A stretch of DNA of 64,000 bases. It comes from Mesorhizobium comanense. GTDB taxonomy: Bacteria > Pseudomonadota > Alphaproteobacteria > Rhizobiales > Rhizobiaceae. Each line of letters opens with the position of its first letter. Within the stretch, counting starts at the first letter, position 1. Positions 53,518 to 63,269 of this stretch are shown here, one piece after another. The stretch lies in the NCBI RefSeq assembly GCF_005503535.1, contig NZ_SCNN01000001.1:496001-560000 (forward strand). Reading direction: 5' to 3'. The position numbers and the translations under genes were made by a program. The notes under the pieces were generated by a model. That model did not search any database. It saw only the letters and a program-made list of their open reading frames with translations, and was not told where the DNA came from.

Positions 53518-54435
53518 ATGAAACCGCTTCAGACCTCGTCGGGCGACCTGAACGCCGATCGCCGCGCCGACTACGCCGAGATGCTCTTTGCCTCCGGCGA
53601 TCACGCCGCCGCGGCCGAACTGCTGCTGGGTGCGCTGGAACTGGCGCCGCAATGGGCAATGGGCTGGTTTCGCCTTGGCGAGATGCAGGAGGCATCCGGC
53701 AGGCTCGACCTGGCCGCGCAGGCGTGGCGGACGTCGCTGCAACTCGATCCCGCCGACCGCCAGGGCGCGGGCCTCAAATTGCAGCTGATCGGCAAGGCGC
53801 CGGCTGCGACCGCGCCGCCAAGCGCCTTTGTCGAAACGCTGTTCGATCACTATGCCGAGACATTCGAGGAGATGCTTGTCGGCAAGCTCCATTACCGGTT
53901 GCCGCAGGTTCTCGACGCCGCCATCCGCCAGGCAAGGCCGGGGCGCTTCCGCCTGGCGCTGGACCTGGGCTGCGGCACCGGGCTGATGGGCGAGAGGCTG
54001 AGGCCGATCGTCGACCGGCTGGAAGGGGTCGACATTTCCGCCAGCATGCTGAGGAAGGCGAGGGCGAAAGGTATTTATGATGCGCTGACAAAGGCGGATC
54101 TGCAGGGATTTTCCCACGCGGGCGAAAGGCCCGATCTGGTGACGTCGGCCGATGTCCTCATCTACATCGGCGGGCTTGAAGGCATCGTCCAAACGGTTGC
54201 CGGACTGCTTGCCGATGGCGGCCTGTTTGCCTTTTCCATCGAGAGGCTGGCCGACGGCGGCGATTTCGCCTTGCAGCCCTCCCGCCGCTACGCCCATTCG
54301 GATGGCTATGTCAGTCGCACGCTCCTGGCCAATGGCCTCTCGATCCTGGCCCTGGAACCGACAATCATCCGCCAGGATCGCCGCGAGCCGGTCGAAGGCC
54401 TGGCCGTCGTGGCGTGCAAGGCGCGCGCCGCCTGA
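53518..54435 (+). CDS. TPR-containing SAM-dependent methyltransferase
   Basis: This 305-residue protein has TPR-like helices at about residues 15-90 (AEMLFASGDHAAAAELLLGALELAP, GWFRLGEMQEASGRLDLA) and a class I methyltransferase domain with LDLGCGTGLMG near 147 and VDISASML near 170. ATG at 53518 gives the family start; the frame stays open upstream but without similarity. The methylated substrate is unknown. Confidence 0.88.
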   Translation: MKPLQTSSGDLNADRRADYAEMLFASGDHAAAAELLLGALELAPQWAMGWFRLGEMQEASGRLDLAAQAWRTSLQLDPADRQGAGLKLQLIGKAPAATAPPSAFVETLFDHYAETFEEMLVGKLHYRLPQVLDAAIRQARPGRFRLALDLGCGTGLMGERLRPIVDRLEGVDISASMLRKARAKGIYDALTKADLQGFSHAGERPDLVTSADVLIYIGGLEGIVQTVAGLLADGGLFAFSIERLADGGDFALQPSRRYAHSDGYVSRTLLANGLSILALEPTIIRQDRREPVEGLAVVACKARAA

Positions 54436-54547
54436 ACTGTGTATATCCCGCCCGCTCTGGCTTGCTGCTGCGAAAAAGTCCGATTTGCATGCGCGACTGA
54501 TATTTGCGATCTGGTCGCATCAGGGTGGGATATGGGGGAGGAATGCG

Positions 54548-54907
54548 ATGCGCTGGAACATGCTGGTCTTGGCATCCTGCCTGGCGGCAACTGGCTGCGT
54601 TGGCAATTCGACCTCCGAGCGGCAGGACGCCAACATAGAATCCTCCCTGCAATATGACACGGTGCCCTGCGATCAGTTGCTGGCGCAGCGCGACGCGTTG
54701 GCGCGGCAATACAACCTGTCGCCGACGGTCAAACCCACCTTTTCCAACCCGGCGATGGGATTTGGGCCGTTCACGCCCGATGTGCGCTCGAAGGCTCAGC
54801 GCGATACCGACAAGGCGACCGGCGAGATCGATGCCATGAACCGATCCATCGGCCGTCGCGACTGCGGCAAGCCAGACAAGCAGAAGAAATTTTCACTCCC
54901 CGGTTAG
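54548..54907 (+). CDS. Small lipoprotein
   Basis: This 119-residue protein begins MRWNMLVLASCLAATGC, a short signal with a lipobox ending ATGC, so the lipidated residue would be C17. A helical region with CDQLLAQRDALARQYN and a C-terminal DKATGEIDAMNRSIGRRDC follow. GGGAGGA lies ahead of the ATG. Similar small lipoproteins occur in rhizobia; function is unknown. Confidence 0.75.
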   Translation: MRWNMLVLASCLAATGCVGNSTSERQDANIESSLQYDTVPCDQLLAQRDALARQYNLSPTVKPTFSNPAMGFGPFTPDVRSKAQRDTDKATGEIDAMNRSIGRRDCGKPDKQKKFSLPG

Positions 54908-55183
54908 AGCCGCTTGCCGTCCGGGTTGGCCGTGACCCCCAACCGGCGTTCCAAGGTCTCCGTCAAAGCGTCTTTCCGCACCCTGGCGGCGCTCAAATTC
55001 GAAGCCGCGCCGCCGGTCGTTAAAAGGCGACGCTTTGGCGTAGCGACCGCTTGGTGTTGATTGCCTGCAATTGTCGGTATCGAAGTGGCTGGCCGTTAAC
55101 CTTTTATTAAACATTTAATTGACGTGAGGCATCGCCTTGGCGTTAGCTCACTCAGGACAAGCGTTTGAGTGGCAGGAACAGTC

Positions 55184-55894
55184 ATGTTGCGTCGGTTGGT
55201 CGCCGGGGTTTTCTCGACATTTCTGGGTTTGGCTTCGTTGGCGAATGCGGGATCGGTCGGCCCGCAAATGAGCACCGAACCCTATGCCTCGTCCTTCAGG
55301 AGTTTTGCCATCGCCTTCGAGGCGACACGGCCTCACAGTGGACCCATCGGCTCCGCGACCGCCGCCACGGTCGGCTCCAAGACGAGCATTCCCTACGGCT
55401 GGGTCGATTTCTGCGGCCGCAGGCCCGATCAATGTCGGGTCCCGGTGCTGCCGGCCGTCGACCTCAAGCTCACGCCGAAAAGCTGGGCCACGCTCGATCG
55501 CGTCAATCGCGAGGTCAACGGCTACATCGTGCCCGTCAGCAATCTGGAACACTGGGGCACCCTGCAGGATCACTGGGATTATCCGGTCGATGGCAAGGGC
55601 GATTGCAAGATCTACGCCCTCTTCAAGCGCAAGCTGCTTCTCGACGCCGGATTTCCGCGGCAGGCTTTGTTGATGACGGTTGTGTATGACCTGCATGGCG
55701 AGGGCCACGCGATCCTGACGGTGAAGACCGACAGGGGAGACTTCGTCCTGGACAATCTCGTCAACACCATCCGCTCCTGGGACGCCACTGGCTATTACTT
55801 CCTCAAGCGGCAATCGCAGCAGGACCCCAATATCTGGGTGGCGATCAACCAGCGTGGCGATGCCGCATTGAAACGTGCCAAGGCGATAAACTGA
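55184..55894 (+). CDS. Bacterial transglutaminase-like cysteine protease (BTLCP) family protein
   Basis: This 236-residue exported protein has a signal peptide (cleavage near ANAGS) and the catalytic triad C141 (GKGDCKIYA), H175 (GEGHAILTV) and D190 (VLDNL). ATG at 55184 follows AGGAAC; a GTG 15 bases earlier is less likely. Relatives include LapG-type periplasmic proteases that release adhesins, but no LapD or adhesin gene is nearby. Confidence 0.88.
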   Translation: MLRRLVAGVFSTFLGLASLANAGSVGPQMSTEPYASSFRSFAIAFEATRPHSGPIGSATAATVGSKTSIPYGWVDFCGRRPDQCRVPVLPAVDLKLTPKSWATLDRVNREVNGYIVPVSNLEHWGTLQDHWDYPVDGKGDCKIYALFKRKLLLDAGFPRQALLMTVVYDLHGEGHAILTVKTDRGDFVLDNLVNTIRSWDATGYYFLKRQSQQDPNIWVAINQRGDAALKRAKAIN

Positions 55895-55994
55895 TCCGTC
55901 GGGACTGGAGCCGCATCAGGAAAAGTGCGAAAGGGTTGCGGTCCGTTTCCGCGAAACGGTGAAGCCGCCCCAAATCCTTTCAAGGCACGATCTG

Positions 55995-56522
55995 ATGAAC
56001 CTCCTGGATCTCGGGGATCGCATCTGCATCCTGGGCCCGTCCAACAGCGGCAAGTCGACCCTGGCCGATGCGATTGCCCGCAAGCGCGGCCTGGAGCCCA
56101 TTCATCTCGATCTGCTCTTTCACCTGCCCAACACGGACTGGGAGCAGCGTCCAAAGGATGAATTCATTGCCTTGCATGACGCCGCGATCGCCGGCGAGCG
56201 CTGGGTGATGGACGGAAACTATTCGATCGGCATGCCGCAACGATTGCAGCGGGCGACAGGACTGATCCTGCTGGATATCTCCACCCCGGCCAGCCTGCTG
56301 CGCTATTTCAGGCGAACCCTGCTCGAGAAGGAAAGACGCGGCGGCCTGCCGGGCGGACGCGACAGCGTCAAATGGGACATGATCCATCATATCGCCGTGA
56401 CCACGCCGAAGAACCGCGAGCGTTACCGGATCATGTTCGAACAGCTCGACCTGCCCAAGGTGCGACTGTCGTCGCTGTGGGCAATCAAGCAGTGCTTCGC
56501 CGACTGGGACCTCGTCAGATAG
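55995..56522 (+). CDS. P-loop NTPase, adenylate-kinase-like
   Basis: This 175-residue protein has Walker A GPSNSGKST (14-22), HLDLLFHLPNTDW and WVMDGNYS, the pattern of the FlaR/AAA kinase-like proteins annotated as adenylate kinase-related. The lid arginines RRTLLEKERRGG are visible. A GTG at 55959 would add 12 residues. Substrate is unknown. Confidence 0.8.
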   Translation: MNLLDLGDRICILGPSNSGKSTLADAIARKRGLEPIHLDLLFHLPNTDWEQRPKDEFIALHDAAIAGERWVMDGNYSIGMPQRLQRATGLILLDISTPASLLRYFRRTLLEKERRGGLPGGRDSVKWDMIHHIAVTTPKNRERYRIMFEQLDLPKVRLSSLWAIKQCFADWDLVR

Positions 56523-56523
56523 C

Positions 56524-57465
56524 CTAATATCCCGCCTTGCGGTCCACCAGGTTGTCGAGCTTCTCGCCGCGCTCGAAGGCATCCATCTGGCGCAGCATGG
56601 TCGGCACAAGGTGCACGGGGTCGGAGGTCGCCGCCGCATGCGGCGTCACGAATACCTTGGGGTGGCTCCACAGCGGGCTGGTTTTCGGCAGCGGTTCGAC
56701 CTCGAACACGTCGAGGCTCGCTTCCTTGAGCGTACCGTCGTCCAGCGCGCGCACGATGTCGGCGTCCTTCTGCAGGCGTCCGCGTCCGGCGTTGATCAGC
56801 ACCGAGCCGCCGAGGCCATTGCGTTTGCGCAACTCCTTGAGCACGCCGTAATCGATGATGCCCTGCGTGTCCGGTGTCAGCGGCAGCAGCACGACCAGTA
56901 TGTCGGTCGCCTTCAGAAAGGGTATCAATCCGGCATCGCCGGAATAGGTTGCCACACCCTGCATCGGCCGATCGGTGCGTGACCAGCCATTGACCGCGAA
57001 GCCGAGCGACAGAAGCACGGATGCGCTGGCACGGCCGAGGGTGCCCAGCCCCATGATGCCGACCGAAATGTCGCCAGCCGGCCTCTGCGGTGGATCATGC
57101 CAGGCCTTCTTTGTCTGCTGCGAGCGATAGAGCAGGCCCTGGCGATGATGATCGAGCACCCGCCAGACGACATACTCGGTCATGTACTGGGTGAGGTTGT
57201 CGGCGACCACCTTGACGATCGGAACGTCCGGCAGGCCGGGATCGGCGAAAACATGATCGACACCCGCGCCGATCGAGAAGATGGCGCGCAGATTGGGCAG
57301 CGACGACAACAGGTTCGGCTTCTGCTTCCACACCACCGCGTAGGTGATCGACGGGTCCTTGGCCCCGTCCGGCTCCAGCACCACCTCGCGTTCGGCCGAC
57401 AAAAGTTCGCGCCAGCGCTGCGGATGAAAGCCGGTAACGGCAAGCAGGATGCGGCCTTTTTCCAT
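56524..57465 (-). CDS. Glyoxylate/hydroxypyruvate reductase A-like 2-hydroxyacid dehydrogenase
   Basis: This 313-residue NAD(P)-dependent reductase has the Rossmann motif GLGTLG (139-144), INAGRGRLQKD with the substrate-binding arginine region, DVFEVEPLP and VTPHAAATS with the catalytic histidine. It resembles GhrA. ATG at 57465 is chosen; the upstream frame would overlap the ABC ATPase gene. It may act in glyoxylate or hydroxypyruvate metabolism. Confidence 0.87.
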   Translation of the reverse strand: MEKGRILLAVTGFHPQRWRELLSAEREVVLEPDGAKDPSITYAVVWKQKPNLLSSLPNLRAIFSIGAGVDHVFADPGLPDVPIVKVVADNLTQYMTEYVVWRVLDHHRQGLLYRSQQTKKAWHDPPQRPAGDISVGIMGLGTLGRASASVLLSLGFAVNGWSRTDRPMQGVATYSGDAGLIPFLKATDILVVLLPLTPDTQGIIDYGVLKELRKRNGLGGSVLINAGRGRLQKDADIVRALDDGTLKEASLDVFEVEPLPKTSPLWSHPKVFVTPHAAATSDPVHLVPTMLRQMDAFERGEKLDNLVDRKAGY

Positions 57466-57493
57466 CGCGGTTCGTCTAATCCCTTTTAGAAAA

Positions 57494-59125
57494 TCACTGG
57501 CTGACAATGCCGGCCGGCGCCGTCTCGATCTTGAAGGCGGCCGAGATCAGCGCCCTGGTATAGTCGGTTTGCGGATTTCCGAAAATCTGCTCCGAAGGGC
57601 CGGCTTCGACGATCCGGCCATTGCGCATGACGATGACGTCATTGGCCAGCGCCCGGATAACCTTGAGGTCATGGCTGATGAACAGGTAGGCCAGGTCGTG
57701 CTTGGCTTGCAGGTTGCGCAGGAGGTCGACCACCTGTGCCTGGACGCTCATGTCGAGCGCCGATGTCGGCTCGTCCAGCATCACGAAGCGCGGATTCAGC
57801 ACCATGGCGCGCGCAATCGCGACCCGCTGGCGCTGGCCGCCGGAAAATTCGTGCGGGTAGCGGTTGCGGCTCGCCGGATCGAGGCCGACCTCCTTGAGCA
57901 CGTCGACGACCTTGTCGTCGCGCTCGTCGGGCGACAGCTTCGGCGCGTGGATCTTCAGGCCTTCCTCGATGATCTCGGCAATCGACATGCGCGGGCTGAG
58001 CGAGCCGAACGGGTCCTGGAAAACGATCTGCAGTTCCCTGCGCAGCGGCCGCATAGCGTTGAAGGTGAGCTGGTTGATGTCGCGGCCGTTGAACTGGATG
58101 GTGCCGGTCGAGGAGATCATGCGCGCCAGCGCCAGGCCGAGCGTCGTCTTGCCGGAGCCGGATTCGCCGACCACGCCCAGCGTCTGGCCGGCGCGCACGG
58201 TGACGTCGATGCCGTCGACGGCCTTCACATGGTCGACGACGCGGCGGAAGAAGCCCTGCTTGATCGGGAACCAGACTTTGATGTCCTTGCCGGTCATGAC
58301 CGCCTTGGCGTCGGCATTGGCGGCCGGCGGCTTGCCCTTCGGCTCCGCGGCCAGGAGATGACGCGTATAGGGGTGTTGCGGGTTGGCGAAGATGTCCTTG
58401 GTCGGCCCGGTCTCGACAATCTTGCCCTTGGTCATCACGCACACCCGGTCGGCGATCTTGCGCACGATGCCAAGGTCGTGGGTGATGAACAGCATCGACA
58501 TGCCCTTGCGGCTCTTCAGAGCGGCCAGCAGTTCGAGGATCTGCGCCTGCACGGTGACGTCGAGCGCGGTCGTTGGTTCGTCGGCGATCAGCAGTTCCGG
58601 CTCGTTGGCCAGCGCCATGGCGATCATGACGCGTTGGCGCTGGCCGCCCGAAAGCTGGTGCGGATAGGCGTCGAGCCGCTTCTCCGGATCGCGGATGCCG
58701 ACCTCCTTGAGCAGGGCAAGCGTACGGGCCTTGGCCGGGCGGTCGGCCATGCCCTGATGCAGCTTCAGGATTTCGACGATCTGGTGCTCGATCGTGTGCA
58801 GCGGATTGAGCGAGGTCATCGGCTCCTGGAAGATCATGGTGATCTTGTTGCCGCGCACCTGGCGCAACTGCTTTTCGCCCATGGCCAGCAGGTCGGCGCC
58901 CTGGAACAGGATCTTGCCGGAGGGATGGCTGGCGCTGGGGTAGGGCAGAAGCTTCAGCACCGACAGCGCCGAGACCGATTTGCCGGAGCCGGATTCACCG
59001 ACCAGCGCCACGGTCTCGCCCTTGGCGATATCGAAGGAGATGTGGTCGACCGCGACAGACTGGCCGCCGCCCTGGCTGAAGGCGACGCTGAGGTCCTGGA
59101 CGCTGAGCAAGGGCGCTTCGCTCAT
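57494..59125 (-). CDS. yejF: YejF-like double ATP-binding protein of a peptide ABC importer
   Basis: This 543-residue protein fuses two ATPase domains. The first has [17 protein letters not shown] and [12 protein letters not shown]; the second has [17 protein letters not shown] and [13 protein letters not shown]. coli YejF has the same fused design. The start overlaps the YejE stop by four bases. It powers import of peptides such as microcin C-type compounds in enterobacteria. Confidence 0.93.
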   Translation of the reverse strand: MSEAPLLSVQDLSVAFSQGGGQSVAVDHISFDIAKGETVALVGESGSGKSVSALSVLKLLPYPSASHPSGKILFQGADLLAMGEKQLRQVRGNKITMIFQEPMTSLNPLHTIEHQIVEILKLHQGMADRPAKARTLALLKEVGIRDPEKRLDAYPHQLSGGQRQRVMIAMALANEPELLIADEPTTALDVTVQAQILELLAALKSRKGMSMLFITHDLGIVRKIADRVCVMTKGKIVETGPTKDIFANPQHPYTRHLLAAEPKGKPPAANADAKAVMTGKDIKVWFPIKQGFFRRVVDHVKAVDGIDVTVRAGQTLGVVGESGSGKTTLGLALARMISSTGTIQFNGRDINQLTFNAMRPLRRELQIVFQDPFGSLSPRMSIAEIIEEGLKIHAPKLSPDERDDKVVDVLKEVGLDPASRNRYPHEFSGGQRQRVAIARAMVLNPRFVMLDEPTSALDMSVQAQVVDLLRNLQAKHDLAYLFISHDLKVIRALANDVIVMRNGRIVEAGPSEQIFGNPQTDYTRALISAAFKIETAPAGIVSQ

Positions 59126-60267
59126 TTGAACGTCTTGCGCGGATCGAAAGCGTCGCGCGTTGCCTCGCCGACGAAGACCAGCAGCGACAGCATCAGCGAG
59201 ATGACGACGAATCCCGATATGCCGAGCCAGGGCGCATTGAGGTTGCGCTGCGCCTGTTTCAGCAATTCCCCGAGCGAGGCGGAGCCTGGCGGCAGGCCGA
59301 AGCCGAGATAATCGAGCGAGGTCAGCGTCGAGATCGAGCCGGAGAGCAGGAAGGGCAGGAAGGTCAATGTCGCCACCATGGCGTTGGGCAGAAGGTGCCG
59401 GAACATGATGGTGCGGTTGGGCACGCCGAGCGCGCGCGCGGCGTTGACGTACTCGAAATTGCGGGCGCGCAGGAACTCTGCCCGCACCACGCCGACGAGC
59501 GCCACCCAGGAGAACAGGAGCATCAGCCCGAGCAGGATGAAGAAGCCTGGCGGCAGGATGGCGGCAACGATGAGAAGGAGATAAAGCACGGGAATTGCCG
59601 ACCAGATCTCGATGAAGCGCTGGAAAAGAAGGTCGGTCCAGCCGCCGAAATAGCCCTGAACGGCACCCGCTCCAACGCCGATCAAGGCTGAACCGGCGGT
59701 CAGGATCAGGCCGAACAGCACCGAAATGCGAAAGCCGTAGATCACGCGCGCCAGCACGTCGCGCGCCTGGTCGTCGGTGCCCAGCCAGTTCCAGTTGCCG
59801 ACGATGCAGGCCGGATCGGCCGCGCCTTGCGGATACTGGTTGCAGCGCGTCTTGGCGTCATATTCCCAGGACGGCTTGGCGGGTGCCGCTTCCGGAATGG
59901 CGTTGTTGACGGTCTGGTAGGAGTAGCGGATCGGCGGCCAGACCATCCAGCCATGGGCGTTGATCTCGTCCTGGATCACCGGATCACGATAATCCGTGAC
60001 GGCATAGAAGCCGCCGAACTTCTCCTCGGGATAGGCGACAAGAACCGGAAACAGGATCTCGCCCTTGTAGGAGGCGACGATCGGCTTGTCGTTGGCGATG
60101 AATTCGGCAAACAGCGACAGCACGAACAGGACCAGGAAAATCCACAGCGACCAGTAGCCGCGCCGGTTCGCCTTGAAATTGTGCAGGCGGCGCGTGTTGA
60201 GCGGCGACAGAAACGGCCGCGGCATCCGCTGCGGCACCACCCCGGCGGTAACGCTTGCCTCCGACAT
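59122..60267 (-). CDS. yejE: YejE-like peptide ABC transporter permease
   Basis: This 381-residue permease has a long periplasmic insert after its first helix, characteristic of YejE (YAVTDYRDPVIQDEINAHGW, WPPIRYSYQTVN), then NWLGTDDQARDVLARVIYG and the EAA loop FEYVNAARALGVPNRTIMFRHL. GGAGAG lies ahead of the ATG at 60267, which overlaps the YejB stop by one base. Confidence 0.93.
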   Translation of the reverse strand: MSEASVTAGVVPQRMPRPFLSPLNTRRLHNFKANRRGYWSLWIFLVLFVLSLFAEFIANDKPIVASYKGEILFPVLVAYPEEKFGGFYAVTDYRDPVIQDEINAHGWMVWPPIRYSYQTVNNAIPEAAPAKPSWEYDAKTRCNQYPQGAADPACIVGNWNWLGTDDQARDVLARVIYGFRISVLFGLILTAGSALIGVGAGAVQGYFGGWTDLLFQRFIEIWSAIPVLYLLLIVAAILPPGFFILLGLMLLFSWVALVGVVRAEFLRARNFEYVNAARALGVPNRTIMFRHLLPNAMVATLTFLPFLLSGSISTLTSLDYLGFGLPPGSASLGELLKQAQRNLNAPWLGISGFVVISLMLSLLVFVGEATRDAFDPRKTFK

Positions 60268-61361
60268 CAGACGTCTCTCCGCTCGAAATCGATACGCGGA
60301 TCGACCCACGTGTACATCAGGTCGGACAAGAGCCCGATGAACAGGCCCAGAAGCGAGAAGATGTAGAGGTTGGCGAACACCACGGGATAATCGCGCTCCA
60401 CCACCGACCGGAAACCGAGCAGGCCCAGCCCGTCGAGCGAGAAGATGTTCTCGATCAGCAGCGACCCCGTGAAGAAAGCGGAGATGAAGGCTCCGGGAAA
60501 GCCGGCAATGACGATCAGCATGGCGTTGCGGAAAACATGTCCGTAAAGCACCTGCCGTTCCGACAGGCCCTTGGCGCGGGCCGTCACCACATACTGCTTA
60601 CGGATTTCTTCCAGGAACGAGTTCTTGGTCAAAAGCGTCGTGGTGGCGAAGGCCGACAGCACCAGCGCCGTCAACGGCAGCGTCATGTGCCAGATATAGT
60701 CGGCGATCTTGGCCGGCCATGACAGCTGGTCCCAATTGTCGGACACGATGCCGCGTAGCGGGAACCAGTCCCAGAACGAACCGCCGGCGAAAAGCACCAT
60801 CAGAAGGATGCCGAACAGGAATCCTGGAATGGCATAGCCGACGATGACGACGCCGCTGGTCCAGACGTCGAACGGCGTGCCGTCCTTGACCGCCTTGCGG
60901 ATACCGAGCGGGATGGAAATGAGATAGGAAAGCAGCGTGATCCAGAGCCCGATCGAGATCGACACCGGCATCTTTTCCAGGATGAGGTCGAGCACCGAGA
61001 TATCGCGGAAATAGCTGTTGCCGAAATCGAACCTGGCGTAGTTCCACAGCATCATGCCAAAGCGCTCGAGCGGCGGCTTGTCGAAGCCGAACTGCTTCTC
61101 CAGCTTCTTGATGAATTCGGGGTCGAGCCCCTGCGCGCCGCGGTATTTCGAACTGACGTCACCGGCGACGTCGAAATTGGAGCCGCCCGCGTCGCCGCCA
61201 CCGCCGCCGAGACGGTCGTTGCCGCCCTGGTTGGTCAGCTTGGCGATGACCTGCTCGACAGGGCCGCCGGGCGCGAACTGGATGACGGCGAAAGAAATTG
61301 CCATGATGCCGAACAGCGTCGGGATCATCAGAAGGATGCGGCGCAGTATATAGGCGCCCAT
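60267..61361 (-). CDS. yejB: YejB-like peptide ABC transporter permease
   Basis: This 364-residue permease has the family N-terminus ([21 protein letters not shown]), FAPGGPVEQ, a glycine-rich insert near residues 48-62 ([11 protein letters not shown]) and the EAA loop [22 protein letters not shown]. Length equals that of E. coli YejB. It follows yejA after 30 bases. Confidence 0.93.
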   Translation of the reverse strand: MGAYILRRILLMIPTLFGIMAISFAVIQFAPGGPVEQVIAKLTNQGGNDRLGGGGGDAGGSNFDVAGDVSSKYRGAQGLDPEFIKKLEKQFGFDKPPLERFGMMLWNYARFDFGNSYFRDISVLDLILEKMPVSISIGLWITLLSYLISIPLGIRKAVKDGTPFDVWTSGVVIVGYAIPGFLFGILLMVLFAGGSFWDWFPLRGIVSDNWDQLSWPAKIADYIWHMTLPLTALVLSAFATTTLLTKNSFLEEIRKQYVVTARAKGLSERQVLYGHVFRNAMLIVIAGFPGAFISAFFTGSLLIENIFSLDGLGLLGFRSVVERDYPVVFANLYIFSLLGLFIGLLSDLMYTWVDPRIDFERRDV

Positions 61362-61391
61362 CAGGCTTCAGGCCCCTGTTGGACTGACATC

Positions 61392-63269
61392 TCAGCCTTT
61401 GCCAATTTTTGCCGCCTTGCCCTTATCGACCCACCACAGCCCCTCGACCGGAAAGCCGAAATCGGGTTTCTGCTCGGGAAAGCCGAACATGTCCCAATAG
61501 GCGCTTCGGTGATTCGCCAGGAACCAACTAGGAATCCAATCGCAGCGCGCGCGCAAGGCCCGGTCGAGCGCCCGCATCGCCACCGTCAGGTTTTCACGGT
61601 CCTGTGCGGCTCCCACCGCGTCGATCAGCGCGTCGATGGCGGGGCTCGATATGCCCGGCAGGTTGCGCGAGCCCGAAAGGTTGGCGGTGCGCGAATGGAA
61701 GAAGCCCTCGAGGTCGTCGCGCGTCGGTGTAGCGCTGAAGGAAAACGCCGCCGACAAAAGATCGAAGTCGAATGTCGCCTGCCTGGACTGGTATTGCGCT
61801 GAATCCACCAGCCGGATCGTTGCGTCTATGCCGATCGCCTTCATATTGGCGACCCAAGGCGAATAGACCTGCACGAAAGTGTCGTCATCGACCATGAACT
61901 CGGCCGACAGCCTGCCGCCCTTGTCGTTGACGACAAAGTCGCCCGAGCGCTTCCAGCCGGCGGCCGCCAGCAGCTTGACCGCCTGGCCGAGCAGCTTGCG
62001 GTCGCGCCCGGAGCCATCGGAGGCGGGCTGGGTCACCGCCTCGCCGAAGGCTTCGGCGGGAAGCTGGGCGCGCAGCGGCTCGAGCAGCGCCAGCTCTTGC
62101 GGCGCCGGCAGCCCTTCGGCGCGAAAGTCCGATTTCTCGAAGCAGGATTGCGAACGCTCGTAGGAGCCGTAGAAGAAGTTGCGCCGCGTCCATTCGAAAT
62201 CGAAGCAGAGCGCTATCGCCTGCCTGACCCTTGGGTCGCGAAACTGTTCGCGCCGCTGGTTGACCGCGGTGGCCTGCATGGTTGGCCGCTTCTCGGCCGG
62301 GAATTCGTGCTTCGCCACCTTGCCGGCGGTCAGTGCAGGGAAGTCGTAGGCGGTTGCCCAGACGCGCGACACGAATTCCTCCCGGTAAGTGATCTCGCCC
62401 TTCTTGAAGGCCTCGAAACCGGCGTTGCGGTTCTGGTAGAATTCGATGCGGATGGTGTCGAAATTGTTCTGGCCGCGATTGACCGGAAGGTCTCGGCCCC
62501 AATAGTCCGCCACCCGATCATATTCGATCCAGGAGCCGGCCGAGAAGCGGCCGACCTTGTAGGCGCCTGAGCCGAGCGGCGCATTCAATTGCGAGCTGTC
62601 GAATGGATTGGCCGTATAGAAAGCCTTCGACAGGATCGGAAATTCCACGACGTTGAGCACGGTGCGGGCCGACTGCTTGCCGGAGAAGGTAAGCTGCAGC
62701 GTATGATCGTCGACGGCAACGGCGTCGACCATGTGCGTCAACGACAGGGACAGGTCGGGATGGCCCTTGTCCTTGTAGAGCTTGAAAGTGAAGGCCGCAT
62801 CCTGCGCCGTCAGCGGCGAGCCGTCGTGGAAGCGCGCTTCGGGCCTGAGCGAGAAGGTGAAGGTGTTGCGGTCGTCCGACAGCGTCACGCCATCTGCGAT
62901 CTGGCCGTAGACGGCGTCAGGCTCGTCGAGCGCCCGCACCATCAGCCCGTCGAAACACATCTCCATGCGCGGCGGCGCGTCGCCCTTGTCGACGAAGGCG
63001 TTCAGTGTATTGAAGGTCTGCGTATTCTGGTTGTAACCCCAGTTAGGCGGCGCGAAATTGAAGGTGCCGCCGATCGGCGCGTCGACATTCACATAGTCGA
63101 AATGCGTGAAATCAGGCTTGTATTTGAGGTCGCCGAAGGCCGACAGACCGTGCAGTTTCGTGCCGGTGGCGATCTCGGCGAAAGCTTTGCCCGGCAGCAG
63201 GGCGGCGGCCGCAGCGGCGCCGCCAAGCACCAGGAAATCGCGACGAGGAAGCACCGACTGCCGCCCCAT
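61392..63269 (-). CDS. yejA: YejA-like peptide ABC transporter substrate-binding protein
   Basis: This 625-residue periplasmic protein of solute-binding family 5 starts with LPRRDFLVLGGAAAAAALLP, a Tat-like signal, cleaved near AFAEI. Family stretches are HGLSAFGDLKYKPDFTHFDYVN, RPEARFHDGSPLTAQDAAF and APLGSGAYKVGRFSAG. ATG at 63269 overlaps by one base the stop of another binding protein of the same family. Confidence 0.92.
   Translation of the reverse strand: MGRQSVLPRRDFLVLGGAAAAAALLPGKAFAEIATGTKLHGLSAFGDLKYKPDFTHFDYVNVDAPIGGTFNFAPPNWGYNQNTQTFNTLNAFVDKGDAPPRMEMCFDGLMVRALDEPDAVYGQIADGVTLSDDRNTFTFSLRPEARFHDGSPLTAQDAAFTFKLYKDKGHPDLSLSLTHMVDAVAVDDHTLQLTFSGKQSARTVLNVVEFPILSKAFYTANPFDSSQLNAPLGSGAYKVGRFSAGSWIEYDRVADYWGRDLPVNRGQNNFDTIRIEFYQNRNAGFEAFKKGEITYREEFVSRVWATAYDFPALTAGKVAKHEFPAEKRPTMQATAVNQRREQFRDPRVRQAIALCFDFEWTRRNFFYGSYERSQSCFEKSDFRAEGLPAPQELALLEPLRAQLPAEAFGEAVTQPASDGSGRDRKLLGQAVKLLAAAGWKRSGDFVVNDKGGRLSAEFMVDDDTFVQVYSPWVANMKAIGIDATIRLVDSAQYQSRQATFDFDLLSAAFSFSATPTRDDLEGFFHSRTANLSGSRNLPGISSPAIDALIDAVGAAQDRENLTVAMRALDRALRARCDWIPSWFLANHRSAYWDMFGFPEQKPDFGFPVEGLWWVDKGKAAKIGKG

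Noticed and set aside
54152..54547. N-terminal extension of the lipoprotein gene
   Set aside because: It overlaps the methyltransferase gene, and the signal peptide with lipobox starts only at 54548 after a good ribosome binding site.
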